From: Rhodanobacter denitrificans
GTDB lineage: Bacteria > Pseudomonadota > Gammaproteobacteria > Xanthomonadales > Rhodanobacteraceae
Assembly (NCBI GenBank): GCA_003241385.1
Contig: QFPO01000006.1
Coordinates: 124,001 to 188,000, forward strand
Reading direction: 5' to 3'
DNA: 64,000 nucleotides
Shown here piece after piece: positions 24,202 to 35,230 of this stretch (its first letter is position 1; every line of letters begins with the position of its first letter). The position numbers were made by a program, and so were the translations under genes. Below the pieces are notes generated by a model. The model worked only from the letters and a program-made list of their open reading frames with translations, made no database searches and was not told the origin of the DNA.

Positions 24202-24573
24202 ATGCCCAGTACCGAACCGCGCGGTCCGCGCCAGATCGTCCGTGCGCTGAAATGGTCGTGGAAGGGCCTGCGCGCGGCCTGGTCGCACGAGGCCTCGTTC
24301 CGGCTCGAGGTGCTGATCTGCGTCGTGCTGCTGCCGGCCGGCCTGTGGCTCGGCCGGGGCGCGGTCGAGAAGGTGCTGCTCGCCGGCAGCCTGCTGCTGG
24401 TGCTGGCGATGGAGCTGATCAACTCGGCGGTCGAGGCGGTCGTCGACAAGGTCAGCCCGGAGTTCCACGAGCTGGCCGGGCGCGCCAAGGACATGGGCTC
24501 GGCCGCGGTGTTCCTGCTGCTGGCCAATGTCGCGCTGTGCTGGGGGCTGATCCTGTGGCAGCGTTTCGCTTGA
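24202..24573 (+). CDS. dgkA: Diacylglycerol kinase
   Basis: A 123-residue inner-membrane enzyme of the prokaryotic DAGK type, which phosphorylates diacylglycerol to phosphatidate in lipid recycling. The catalytic region ELINSAVEAVVD and the following AKDMGSAAVF are conserved, and three membrane helices surround them. An N-terminal amphipathic stretch (SWKGLRAAWSHEASFRLE) matches the family. It starts 25 bases after gcvPB and 94 bases before terC, so co-transcription with gcvPB is possible without a functional link. Confidence 0.95.
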   Translation: MPSTEPRGPRQIVRALKWSWKGLRAAWSHEASFRLEVLICVVLLPAGLWLGRGAVEKVLLAGSLLLVLAMELINSAVEAVVDKVSPEFHELAGRAKDMGSAAVFLLLANVALCWGLILWQRFA

Positions 24574-24667
24574 GCGCGCAGCGCGCGTCTTCGCCGCGCC
24601 GTTCATCGGCGCTTGAGCGGCCGGGGGCGATCGTCGCGAACGCCAGACCGTCCGAACGGACCGCACG

Positions 24668-25411
24668 ATGATCGAACTCCTCTACGACCCGCAGGCCTGG
24701 ATCGCGCTGTTCACGCTGGCGGCGCTCGAGATCGTGCTCGGCGTCGACAACCTGGTCTTCGTCTCGATCGCGGTCAGCCGTCTGGCGCCGGCGCAGCGCC
24801 CGCTGGCGCGCCGCGTCGGCCTGGCGCTGGCCTGCATCACGCGCATCGCGCTGCTGCTGGTGCTGGCGACGCTGGCCGGCTTCGACGACGAGCGCATGGG
24901 CCTGTTCACGGCGGCGGGGCAGGTGATCTCGCTGCGCGACATCATCCTGGTCGCCGGAGGCCTGTTCCTGCTGGTCAAGGCGGTCATGGAGATCCACCAC
25001 GAGCTCGAAGGCGCGCGCGGCGGCGGCGACGAGGAAGGGCGCGTGTTCTCGTCGTTCGGCTTCGTGATCGCGCAGATCGCGGTGATCGACATCGTGTTCT
25101 CGCTGGACTCGGTGATCACCGCGGTCGGCATGGTCAACCAGATCCCGATCATGGTCGCCGCGATCGTGCTGGCGGTCGCGGTCATGATCTTCGCCGCCAA
25201 CACGGTCGGCCAATTCATCGACCACCACCCGACGATCCGCATGCTCGCGCTGGCGTTTCTGATCCTGGTCGGCATGGTGCTGATCGCCGACGGTTTCGAG
25301 CTGCACATCCCGCGCGGCTATGTCTACTTCGCGATGGGCTTCTCGATCGTGGTCGAGTCGCTGAACCTGTGGGCACGCCGCCGCGCCGGCGGCGCGCAGC
25401 GCAATGGCTGA
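24668..25411 (+). CDS. TerC-family membrane protein
   Basis: A 247-residue polytopic protein of the TerC family, linked to metal (manganese, calcium) export and tellurium resistance. The family motifs LEIVLGVDNLVFV near residue 18 and VFSLDSVITAVGM near residue 145 contain the conserved aspartates in membrane helices 1 and 5. About seven membrane segments are predicted. Length is usual for the YgaP/YoaE-like group lacking the CBS domain. No yybP-ykoY-type riboswitch could be recognised in the 94-base leader. Confidence 0.9.
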   Translation: MIELLYDPQAWIALFTLAALEIVLGVDNLVFVSIAVSRLAPAQRPLARRVGLALACITRIALLLVLATLAGFDDERMGLFTAAGQVISLRDIILVAGGLFLLVKAVMEIHHELEGARGGGDEEGRVFSSFGFVIAQIAVIDIVFSLDSVITAVGMVNQIPIMVAAIVLAVAVMIFAANTVGQFIDHHPTIRMLALAFLILVGMVLIADGFELHIPRGYVYFAMGFSIVVESLNLWARRRAGGAQRNG

Positions 25412-25434
25412 GCGCGCGCGGCGATCGTCCACGT

Positions 25435-25450
25435 CACGCCGCGCGGCGTG
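25435..25450. terminator. Short palindrome between terC and cysD
   Basis: CACGCC and GGCGTG face each other around GCGC, giving a 6-bp stem extended by a self-complementary loop. It lies 24 bases after the terC stop and 16 bases before the cysD ATG. It could be a weak terminator or a regulatory hairpin at the cysD start. Confidence 0.25.
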
Positions 25451-25465
25451 CCCGGGTGCCGCGCG

Positions 25466-26368
25466 ATGACCGGCCTGGCTCACCTGCAGCGCCTCGAGGC
25501 GGAGAGCATCGATATCCTGCGCGAGGCGGTCGCCGAGGCCGAGCGCCCGGTCATGCTGTACTCGATCGGCAAGGACAGCGCGGTCATGCTGCATCTGGCG
25601 CGCAAGGCGTTCTTTCCGGGCCGGCCGCCGTTCCCGCTGCTGCACGTGGACACCACCTGGAAGTTCCGCGCGATGTACGAGCTACGCGACCGCGCGGCAC
25701 GCGAGGCCGGCATGGAACTGGTCGTGCATCGCAATCCGGAGGCGGTCGCGCGCGGCATCGGTCCGTTCACGCACGGATCGGCGCTGCACACCGACGTCTG
25801 GAAGACGCAGGGGCTCAGGCAGGCGCTGGATCTGCACCGCTACGACCTCGCGTTCGGCGGCGCGCGGCGCGACGAGGAGAAGTCGCGCGCGAAGGAGCGC
25901 GTGTTCTCGTTCCGCAACGCGCAGCATCGCTGGGATCCGAAGGCGCAGCGGCCGGAGCTGTGGCGGCTCTACAACGCGCGCAAGCATCCGGGTGAGAGCC
26001 TGCGCGTATTCCCGCTGTCGAACTGGACCGAGCTCGACGTCTGGCAGTACATCGCGCGCGAACGCATCGAGGTGGTGCCGTTGTATTTTGCGGCGATGCG
26101 GCCGGTGGTCACGCGCGAGGGACGGCTGATCGTCGTCGACGACGAGCGCATGCCGCTGGCCGACGGCGAGGTGCCGGTGCTGCGCAGCGTGCGCTTCCGC
26201 ACGCTCGGCTGCTGGCCGCTGACGGCCGCGATCGAATCGCAGGCCGACAGCGTCGAGGCGGTGATCGCCGAGATGCTGACGATGCGCACCAGTGAGCGCG
26301 AGGGCCGCCTGATCGATCACGACAGCAGCGGCTCGATGGAGAAGAAGAAGGCCGAGGGCTATTTCTGA
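25466..26368 (+). CDS. cysD: Sulfate adenylyltransferase small subunit
   Basis: A 300-residue subunit that forms adenosine phosphosulfate from ATP and sulfate, together with the CysN GTPase. The PP-loop SIGKDSAVML lies at about residues 33-42, and the GARRDEEKSRAKER region and the C-terminal EGYF end are as in CysD. I chose the ATG at 25466 (MTGLAHLQRLEAES); a start at 25448 would add six residues. Its TGA shares one base with the cysNC ATG (TGATG), so the two are translationally coupled. Confidence 0.97.
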   Translation: MTGLAHLQRLEAESIDILREAVAEAERPVMLYSIGKDSAVMLHLARKAFFPGRPPFPLLHVDTTWKFRAMYELRDRAAREAGMELVVHRNPEAVARGIGPFTHGSALHTDVWKTQGLRQALDLHRYDLAFGGARRDEEKSRAKERVFSFRNAQHRWDPKAQRPELWRLYNARKHPGESLRVFPLSNWTELDVWQYIARERIEVVPLYFAAMRPVVTREGRLIVVDDERMPLADGEVPVLRSVRFRTLGCWPLTAAIESQADSVEAVIAEMLTMRTSEREGRLIDHDSSGSMEKKKAEGYF

Positions 26369-28278
26369 TGACGCCGTCCGACGCGCCCGCGCAGCACGCC
26401 GCCGCGGCTCCGGCCGAGCAGACGCTGCTGCGCTTCATCGCCTGCGGCAGCGTCGACGACGGCAAGAGCACGCTGATCGGCCGCCTGCTCTACGACACGC
26501 AGACCCTGCTCGAGGACCAGCTGGCCGTGCTCGCGGCCGATTCGCGCCGGGTCGGCACGCAGGGCGGCGAGCTCGATTTCGCGCTGCTCGTCGACGGACT
26601 GGCGGCCGAGCGCGAGCAGGGCATCACGATCGACGTCGCGTATCGCTTCTTCGCGACCGCGCGGCGCCGTTTCATCGTCGCCGACACGCCCGGCCACGTG
26701 CAGTACACGCGCAACATGGTCACCGGCGCGTCGACCGCGGACCTGGCCGTGATCCTGGTCGATGCGCGCCAGGGCGTGCTGACGCAGACGCGCCGGCACA
26801 GCCATCTGGTCGCGCTGCTCGGCATCCGCCACGTCGTGCTGGCGGTCAACAAGCTCGATCTGGTCGGCTATTCGCAGGCCGTGTTCGAGGCGATCGACGC
26901 CGACTACCGCGCCTTCGCCGAACGCATCGGCATTCCCTCGGTCGTCAGCGTGCCGCTGTCGGCGCTGCGCGGCGACAATCTGACCGCCGCGCCGAGCGCG
27001 AACACGCCGTGGTACCGCGGGCCGAGCCTGATCGAGCATCTGGAGAACGCCGTCGTCGAGCCGCCGGCCGCGACGGCGCCGCTGCGCTTCCTGGTGCAGG
27101 GCGTGCAGCGTCCCGATCCGCAGTTTCGCGGCTACGCCGGCCGCGTGCTCGGCGGCCGGGTCGGTCCCGGCGACGCGGTGCGCATCCTGCCGTCGGGCCG
27201 TACCTCGACAGTCGCGCGCATCGTCACCTACGACGGCGACCTCGCCGAGGCGGTCTGCGGCCAGTCGGTCACACTGACGCTGGCCGATCCGGTCGACGTC
27301 AGTCGCGGCGACGTGATCGCGGCCGCGACGGCGCCGCCGGCGGTGGCCGACCAGTTCGAGGCGACCGTGGTCTGGATGGACGAGGAGCCGATGCTGCCGG
27401 GCCGCGGCTATCTGGTGAAGATCGGCGCGACGACCACCGGCGGCGCGCTGGCGGCGCCGAAGTACCAGATCGACGTCGACAGCCTCGAACACCTGGCCGC
27501 CCGCACGCTCGCGCTGAACGCGATCGGCGTGTGCACGCTGACGCTCGATCGCGCGGTGCCGTTCGATCCGTACGCCGACAACCGCGACATGGGCAGCTTC
27601 ATCGTGATCGACCGCATCAGCCACCGCACGGTCGGTGCCGGCCTGCTGCATTTCGCGCTGCGCCGCTCGCAGAACGTGCACTGGCAGGCGACGACGGTCG
27701 ATCAGGCCGCGCGCGCGGCGCGCAACGGGCACGGCGCGGCCGTGGTCTGGCTGACCGGCCTGTCCGGATCGGGCAAGTCGACGATCGCCAACCGGCTCGA
27801 GCAGCGTCTGCACGCGCTCGGCGTGCATACCTACCTGCTCGACGGCGACAACATCCGCCACGGCCTCAACAAGGACCTCGGCTTCACCGCCGCGGACCGC
27901 GTCGAGAACATCCGCCGCATCGCCGAGGTGGCCGGCCTGATGGTCGACGCCGGCCTGGTCGTGATCTGCGCGTTCATCTCGCCGTTCCGGTCCGAGCGCG
28001 AACTCGCGCGGCGCCGCGTCGCCGACGGCGAGTTCGTCGAGGTCTACGTCGACACGCCGCTGGCGGTCGTCGAGTGGCGCGATCCGAAAGGCCTCTATGC
28101 GAAGGCGCGCCGCGGCGAGCTCAAGAACTTCACCGGCATCGATTCGCCGTACGAGGCGCCCGCAGCGCCCGAAGTCCACATCCGCACCGACCAGACCGAC
28201 CCCGACGCGGCGGTCGAACGGATCCTGGCCCAGCTCGCCGGACAGGGCATCCTCGGCCGCGGCCCGGCCGGCGGCTGA
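26368..28278 (+). CDS. cysNC: Bifunctional sulfate adenylyltransferase GTPase subunit / adenylylsulfate kinase
   Basis: A 636-residue fusion. The N-terminal CysN GTPase has the P-loop GSVDDGKST near residues 30-38, DTPGH and NKLD motifs, followed by two beta-barrel domains. From about residue 450 comes the CysC kinase with its own P-loop GLSGSGKST (about 464-472) and DGDNIRHGLN. It couples GTP hydrolysis to APS synthesis and then phosphorylates APS to PAPS for assimilatory sulfate reduction or sulfation. The fusion is known from Xanthomonas, Pseudomonas and others. No cys regulatory site was recognised upstream of cysD. Confidence 0.97.
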   Translation: MTPSDAPAQHAAAAPAEQTLLRFIACGSVDDGKSTLIGRLLYDTQTLLEDQLAVLAADSRRVGTQGGELDFALLVDGLAAEREQGITIDVAYRFFATARRRFIVADTPGHVQYTRNMVTGASTADLAVILVDARQGVLTQTRRHSHLVALLGIRHVVLAVNKLDLVGYSQAVFEAIDADYRAFAERIGIPSVVSVPLSALRGDNLTAAPSANTPWYRGPSLIEHLENAVVEPPAATAPLRFLVQGVQRPDPQFRGYAGRVLGGRVGPGDAVRILPSGRTSTVARIVTYDGDLAEAVCGQSVTLTLADPVDVSRGDVIAAATAPPAVADQFEATVVWMDEEPMLPGRGYLVKIGATTTGGALAAPKYQIDVDSLEHLAARTLALNAIGVCTLTLDRAVPFDPYADNRDMGSFIVIDRISHRTVGAGLLHFALRRSQNVHWQATTVDQAARAARNGHGAAVVWLTGLSGSGKSTIANRLEQRLHALGVHTYLLDGDNIRHGLNKDLGFTAADRVENIRRIAEVAGLMVDAGLVVICAFISPFRSERELARRRVADGEFVEVYVDTPLAVVEWRDPKGLYAKARRGELKNFTGIDSPYEAPAAPEVHIRTDQTDPDAAVERILAQLAGQGILGRGPAGG

Positions 28279-28375
28279 CGCCGCGACCGGCCGCGACGAG
28301 CCGGTCCGGCCGGAGCGACGCGTTTCGGCCGGCGGCCGGTCCGATACGGGCACGATCGCCCGGTGGCGATCCCGC

Positions 28376-28381
28376 TAGAAT
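28376..28381 (+). promoter_or_regulatory. Putative -10 element TAGAAT upstream of the LAB_N gene
   Basis: CGCTAGAATCGCC lies about 39 bases before the ATG at 28420. The same TAGAATCG core occurs 28 bases upstream of the acyl-CoA dehydrogenase gene at 36278-36283, which supports it as a housekeeping -10 in this genome. No matching -35 is obvious. Confidence 0.4.
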
Positions 28382-28419
28382 CGCCACCCCGCGCAGCCCG
28401 ATACGTCCCGAGCGATCCG

Positions 28420-28728
28420 ATGAACGAAGTCCTTTTCTACGTGCACAGCGTCGGCGTCACGCCGTGGAAGCTGATCGGCTACCTCGGTGTTTTCCTGTTC
28501 ACGAGCCGCTGGTTCGTGCAGATGTACGCGACGCGCAAGCTCAAGCGCGTGCACATGCCGCGTGCGTTCTGGTGGCTGTCGGTGTTCGGCAGTCTGCTGC
28601 TGGTCAGCTACTTCACGTTCGGCAAGAACGACTCGGTCGGCATCCTGTCGAACCTGTTCCCGTCGGTCGTGGCGATCTACAACCTGGTCGTCGACCTGCG
28701 TCACCGGCGCGGCGGCACGGCCGCCTGA
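28420..28728 (+). CDS. Small membrane protein with a lipid-A-disaccharide synthase N-terminal-like (LAB_N) domain
   Basis: A 102-residue protein with three membrane segments (about residues 13-30, 50-66, 74-92). The LAB_N pattern is visible: GYLGVFLFTSRWFVQMYATRK, then PRAFWWLSVFGSLLLV and NLFPSVVAIYNLVV. Such proteins often sit near lipid A or polyprenyl glycosyltransferase genes; their role is not established. The ATG at 28420 fits the first helix. It lies 142 bases after cysNC behind its own -10-like site. Confidence 0.82.
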   Translation: MNEVLFYVHSVGVTPWKLIGYLGVFLFTSRWFVQMYATRKLKRVHMPRAFWWLSVFGSLLLVSYFTFGKNDSVGILSNLFPSVVAIYNLVVDLRHRRGGTAA

Positions 28729-28839
28729 GGTCCCCGACCCGCCACGGCGCCCGGGCCGATCGGGCGCGATGGCGTCCTCTTGCACGGGTCCGGGCCGCGG
28801 CGCACAGTTCGCACGAGCCCATCCATGCGGGAGAGCCCG

Positions 28840-29448
28840 ATGCGTACGTTCCGGCTGTTGCTGATCGGTCTGGCGGTGCTGCTGCTGTCCGGCTGCGGCT
28901 ACAACGCGATCCAGCAGAAGGACGAGGCCGTCACCGCGGCCTGGTCGGAGGTCCTGAACCAGTATCAGCGGCGCGCCGACCTGGTGCCGAATCTGGTCAA
29001 TACCGTCAAAGGCTACGCGAGTCACGAAGAGTCGGTGTTCACGCGCGTGACCGAGGCGCGCGCGCAGGTCGGCACGCTGAAGATCACGCCGGACATGCTG
29101 AGCGATCCGGCCGCGATCGCAAAGTTCCAGTCGGCCCAGGGCGAGCTGTCGAGCGCGCTGACGCGGCTGATGGCGGTGTCGGAGAACTATCCGGACCTCA
29201 AGGCCGACGGCCTGTTCCAGAACCTGCAGGCGCAGCTGGAAGGCACCGAGAACCGCATCGCGGTCGCGCGCAACCGCTATGTCGCCGCCGTGCAGGACTA
29301 CAACACCTACGTGCGCAGCTTTCCGCAGAACCTGACCGCGAAGATCTTCGGCTACGCGACCAAGGCCAATTTCTCGGTCGAGAACGAGAAAGCGATCTCG
29401 ACCGCGCCCGCCGTCGATTTCAGCAAGCCCGCACCCACCGGCGGCTGA
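28840..29448 (+). CDS. LemA family lipoprotein
   Basis: A 202-residue LemA protein with a lipoprotein signal peptide: hydrophobic residues 5-16 followed by the lipobox LSGC, with C19 as the lipidated residue. The LemA signature follows (GYNAIQQKDEAVTAAWSEV, then YQRRADLVPNLVNTVKGYA). LemA forms a helical membrane-attached domain of poorly known function and is often next to TPM-domain proteins, as here (12 bases downstream). I chose the ATG at 28840 because the signal peptide begins there; ATGs at 28780 and 28825 give longer, charged N-termini. Confidence 0.92.
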   Translation: MRTFRLLLIGLAVLLLSGCGYNAIQQKDEAVTAAWSEVLNQYQRRADLVPNLVNTVKGYASHEESVFTRVTEARAQVGTLKITPDMLSDPAAIAKFQSAQGELSSALTRLMAVSENYPDLKADGLFQNLQAQLEGTENRIAVARNRYVAAVQDYNTYVRSFPQNLTAKIFGYATKANFSVENEKAISTAPAVDFSKPAPTGG

Positions 29449-29459
29449 CGGCGCCCGCG

Positions 29460-30362
29460 ATGAGGCCGCTGCTCCGCCGCGCGCTGGCCTGGCTGGCGGT
29501 CTGCGCGCTCGCCGCCGCCGCGTACGCGGCGGACGGCGATCCGCAGCCGGTGCCGGCGCTGAGCGCGCGCGTGACCGATCTGACCGGCACGCTCGATGCC
29601 GCGCAGCGCGCGGCGCTGGAGGCCGAGCTGGCCGCGCTCGAGCAGCGCAAGGGCGCGCAGCTGGCCGTGCTGATCGTGCCGACGACCGCGCCGGAGGACA
29701 TCGCGGCCTATGCGATCCGCGTGCAGGACCAGTGGAAGCTCGGCCGCCGCGGCATCGACGACGGCGTGCTGCTGCTGGTCGCCAAGAACGACCGGCGCGT
29801 GCGCATCGAGGTCGCACGTGGCCTCGAGGGCGCGATTCCGGACGCGGCGGCGATGCGGATCATCCGCGAGTACGTGACGCCGCGCTTTCGCGAAGGCGAC
29901 TACGCCGGCGGCATCGGCGAGGCGGTCGGCGCGCTGACCCGGCTGATCGACGGCGAGCCGCTGCCGGAGCCGTGGAGCGGCGGCGGCGAGCGCGGCCACG
30001 GCGACCTCATGAGTGCGCTGATGTTCGGCTTCATCGCCGCGGTCTGGGCGCGCAGCCTGTTCGGCCGCGTCGCGCCGCTGCCGCGTGCCGGACTCGTCGG
30101 CGCGGTCGGCGGCGGCATCGCCTGGCTGATCAGCACGCTGCTGCCGGTCGGACTCGGCATGGGCCTGTTCGGCCTGCTGATCGGCTTCGTCGGCGGCAGC
30201 GGTGGCGGCGGCTTCGCCAACGGCGGCGGCCGCGGCGGCTGGAGCGGCGGCGGCTTCGGCGGCGGCGGCTGGGGTGGCGGTGGTGGCTGGGGCGGTGGCG
30301 GTGGTGGTTTCAGCGGCGGCGGTGGTATCTCCGCCGGCGGTGGCGCCTCGGGCAGCTGGTGA
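29460..30362 (+). CDS. TPM-domain protein with glycine-rich C-terminus
   Basis: A 300-residue protein: signal peptide (about 1-24), TPM (TLP18.3/Psb32/MOLO-1) domain at about 35-165 with RVTDLTGTLDAAQ and RRGIDDGVLLLVAKNDRRVRIE, two membrane segments at about 180-245, and a C-terminal tail of about 60 residues made mostly of Gly with Trp, Phe and Ser. TPM domains in photosystem repair proteins have acid phosphatase activity, but the bacterial role is unknown. The ATG at 29460 lies 11 bases after lemA, so the two are one operon. The glycine tail resembles that of the DUF2207 protein at 41199-42962. Confidence 0.9.
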   Translation: MRPLLRRALAWLAVCALAAAAYAADGDPQPVPALSARVTDLTGTLDAAQRAALEAELAALEQRKGAQLAVLIVPTTAPEDIAAYAIRVQDQWKLGRRGIDDGVLLLVAKNDRRVRIEVARGLEGAIPDAAAMRIIREYVTPRFREGDYAGGIGEAVGALTRLIDGEPLPEPWSGGGERGHGDLMSALMFGFIAAVWARSLFGRVAPLPRAGLVGAVGGGIAWLISTLLPVGLGMGLFGLLIGFVGGSGGGGFANGGGRGGWSGGGFGGGGWGGGGGWGGGGGGFSGGGGISAGGGASGSW

Positions 30363-30373
30363 GGAAGCGCGCG

Positions 30374-30862
30374 ATGCGATGGCTACGGCATCTGTTCGCG
30401 GGCGATCCGGTGGCACGGCACTTTCCGCCGGCCACGCTCGACGCGATCCAGCACGCGATCGCCGCCGGCGAGCGCCGGCATCGCGGCGAGGTCTGCTTCG
30501 CGGTCGAGGGTGCGCTGCCGTGGCGGCTCGCGCTGTCGCGCCGCAGCGTCCGCGAGCGCGCCGCCGAGGTGTTCGCGCATCTGCGCGTCTGGGACACGCG
30601 CGAGAACACCGGCGTGCTGATCTACGTGCTGCTGGCCGAGCACGCGATCGAGATCGTCGCCGACCGCGGCATCGCCGCGCGCGTCGACCCCGCCGAGTGG
30701 CAGGCGCTGTGCCTCTGCATCCGCGAGCACTTCGTGGCCGGTGCGTTCGAGGCCGGCGCGATCGCCGCGGTCGAGCGCGCGAACGCCTTGCTCGCCGCGC
30801 AGTTTCCGGCCGATCCCGACGACAACCCGGACGAGCTGCCGGATCGACCGGTCGTGCTGTAG
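30374..30862 (+). CDS. Second TPM-domain protein, without signal peptide
   Basis: A 162-residue TPM-domain protein lacking a signal peptide or membrane segment. It carries the domain core RRHRGEVCFAVEGALPW, then FAHLRVWDTRENTGVLIYVLLAEHAIEIVADRGIA. A tandem of a membrane TPM protein and a soluble one behind lemA is common in proteobacteria. The ATG at 30374 was chosen; a GTG at 30359, in frame and overlapping the previous stop as GTGA, would add five residues and may be the real start. Confidence 0.88.
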   Translation: MRWLRHLFAGDPVARHFPPATLDAIQHAIAAGERRHRGEVCFAVEGALPWRLALSRRSVRERAAEVFAHLRVWDTRENTGVLIYVLLAEHAIEIVADRGIAARVDPAEWQALCLCIREHFVAGAFEAGAIAAVERANALLAAQFPADPDDNPDELPDRPVVL

Positions 30863-30873
30863 CCGCGGCGCGC

Positions 30874-31314
30874 TCAGCGGCGCGCGGTCGGCACCGCGAG
30901 CGATTCCTCGTCGATGCGCGTCGCGCGCACCTCGATTCGATAGCGGGCGGCATCGGCGTCGGCCGCGCCGACCTCGATCGAGGCGGGACGTCCGTCGAGC
31001 GCGATCTGCAGCGTCGGCTGGGCGACGACGTGCCAGGCACCGTCCAGGCGCGTCTGCAGCGAGGTGCTGAGCACGATGCTCGGCGGATCGGTCGGCGTCG
31101 CCGGCGCATCGGCGCGGATCTCGAATCGGTAGCCGTCGTCCGCGTCCACGCGGATCTCGCCCGGTATGCCGGGCCGCACCAGCAGGCGCGGCGTGCCGAC
31201 GAGGCGGCCGTCGACGCTCAGCGCGAAATGCAGATCGAGTGGCGCGGAAGGCTCGGCGTGCGCGCCGGCGGCGAGTGCGAATCCGGCGATTGAGCCGAGC
31301 AGGGTCCTGCGCAT
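30874..31314 (-). CDS. Small exported hypothetical protein
   Basis: A 146-residue protein with a clear signal peptide (MRRTLLGSIAGFALAAGAHA, cleavage before EPS). The mature part is about 125 residues, rich in alternating hydrophobic and polar residues and likely all-beta (DLHFALSVDGRLVGTPRLLV, then RYRIEVRATRID). I do not recognise a family. It is convergent with the TPM operon (11-base gap) and lies 119 bases from the metH stop, on the same strand but beyond a strong hairpin, so it is probably expressed on its own. Confidence 0.7.
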   Translation of the reverse strand: MRRTLLGSIAGFALAAGAHAEPSAPLDLHFALSVDGRLVGTPRLLVRPGIPGEIRVDADDGYRFEIRADAPATPTDPPSIVLSTSLQTRLDGAWHVVAQPTLQIALDGRPASIEVGAADADAARYRIEVRATRIDEESLAVPTARR

Positions 31315-31380
31315 GAGCGGGCATCCGGGCGGGAAGGTGCGTCTTGGAGACCGCATGAGGACCGGAGTTCCTCGCCTGTG

Positions 31381-31425
31381 GCCGGGCGCGCGTCGACGGC
31401 CGGTCGCGACTCGGGCGCGCCCGGC
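31381..31425. terminator. 11-bp perfect stem hairpin after the metH operon
   Basis: GCCGGGCGCGC (31381-31391) and GCGCGCCCGGC (31415-31425) are exact reverse complements separated by 23 bases, which themselves contain a smaller GTCG/CGAC stem. It lies eight bases beyond the metH stop on the minus strand and is the likely operon terminator. Confidence 0.55.
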
Positions 31426-31433
31426 GGCGCCGC

Positions 31434-34144
<2,711 letters not shown>

Positions 34145-34148
<4 letters not shown>

Positions 34149-35230
34149 GCGGCCTCGCCGATCCGATCGCCGGGCAGGCGTCGCGGCGGCACGCCGCGCA
34201 CGGCGTCGGCGATCGCGCGGATGTGCGCCGGCGTGGTGCCGCAGCAGCCCCCGACGAGGTTCAGCAGGCCCGATTCGGCGAACTCGCGCAGCGTCGCGGC
34301 CATCTCCTCGGGCGTCTCGTCGTACTCGCCGAACGCGTTCGGCAGGCCGGCGTTCGGATGCGCGCTGACGTGGCCGGCGGCGACGCGCGCCAGGGTCTCG
34401 ACGTGCTCGCGCAGGTCGGCCGCGCCGAGCGCGCAGTTCAGGCCGATCGACAGCGGCCGGCTGTGCGCCATCGACGCGTAGAACGCCTCGGCGGTCTGCC
34501 CCGACAGCGTGCGGCCGGAGCGGTCGGTGATCGTGCCGGAGATCATGATCGGCAGCCGTCCGCCGCGCGCGTCGAACACCTCCTCGATCGCGAACAGCGC
34601 GGCCTTGGCATTGAGCGTGTCGAAGATCGTCTCAACCATCAGCGTGTCGGCGCCGCCGTCGATGAGGCCTTCGACGGCCTCGCGGTAGGTCGCGCGCAGC
34701 TCGTCGAAGCTGGTGTTGCGAAAGCCCGGGTCGTTGACGTCCGGACTGATCGAGGCGGTGCGGCTGGTCGGGCCGAGCACGCCGATCACGAAGCGCGGCC
34801 GGTCCGGCGTCAGCGCCTCGAACTTCGCGCAGCAGGCCCGCGCCAGACGCGCGCCTTCGCGGTTGAGCTCGTAGACCAGATGCTCGAGGTGATAGTCGGC
34901 CTGGCTGATCGAGGTCGCGTTGAAGGTATTGGTCTCGAGCAGATCGGCGCCGGCTTCCAGGTACGCCTCGTGCACGGCCGCAATCACGTCCGGGCGCGTC
35001 AGCACGAGCAGGTCGTTGTTGCCCTTCAGGTCGTGCCCGCACTGCGGCCCGTGCACGTGGCTGGCGTCGTAGCCTTCGGCGAAGCGCGTGCCGCGGTAGT
35101 CGCCCTCGTCGAGCTTCCAGCTCTGGATCATCGTGCCCATCGCGCCGTCGATGATCAGGATGCGGTCGGCCAGTGCCGCCTCGAGCGCGGCGACGCGGGC
35201 GGGATGGAGCCAGGGCAGGGTGCGGGTCAT
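34145..35230 (-). CDS. Homocysteine S-methyltransferase module of the split methionine synthase
   Basis: A 361-residue protein equal to the N-terminal zinc/homocysteine-binding domain of MetH. IDGAMGTMIQ opens the barrel; the zinc-binding cysteines lie in IGLNCALG (near 253) and GGCCGTTP (near 325). It would deliver activated homocysteine to the cobalamin module encoded directly downstream, so the two proteins must assemble. The ATG at 35230 overlaps the stop of the ArsR-methyltransferase gene as ATGA, and its own stop overlaps the next ATG. All three are one operon. Confidence 0.94.

Noticed and set aside
24574..24667. Possible manganese (yybP-ykoY) riboswitch before terC
   Set aside because: The 94-base gap has no recognisable conserved L1/L3 loops; GC-rich sequence only.
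26359..28353. Long minus-strand open frame opposite cysNC
   Set aside because: Arg/His/Asp-rich low-complexity translation with no family resemblance; the plus-strand CysN/CysC motifs are unambiguous.
27009..30362. 1117-residue plus-strand open frame joining cysNC, LAB_N, LemA and TPM regions
   Set aside because: Only its last about 300 residues (the TPM protein from 29460) are real; the rest is an out-of-frame read through three other genes.
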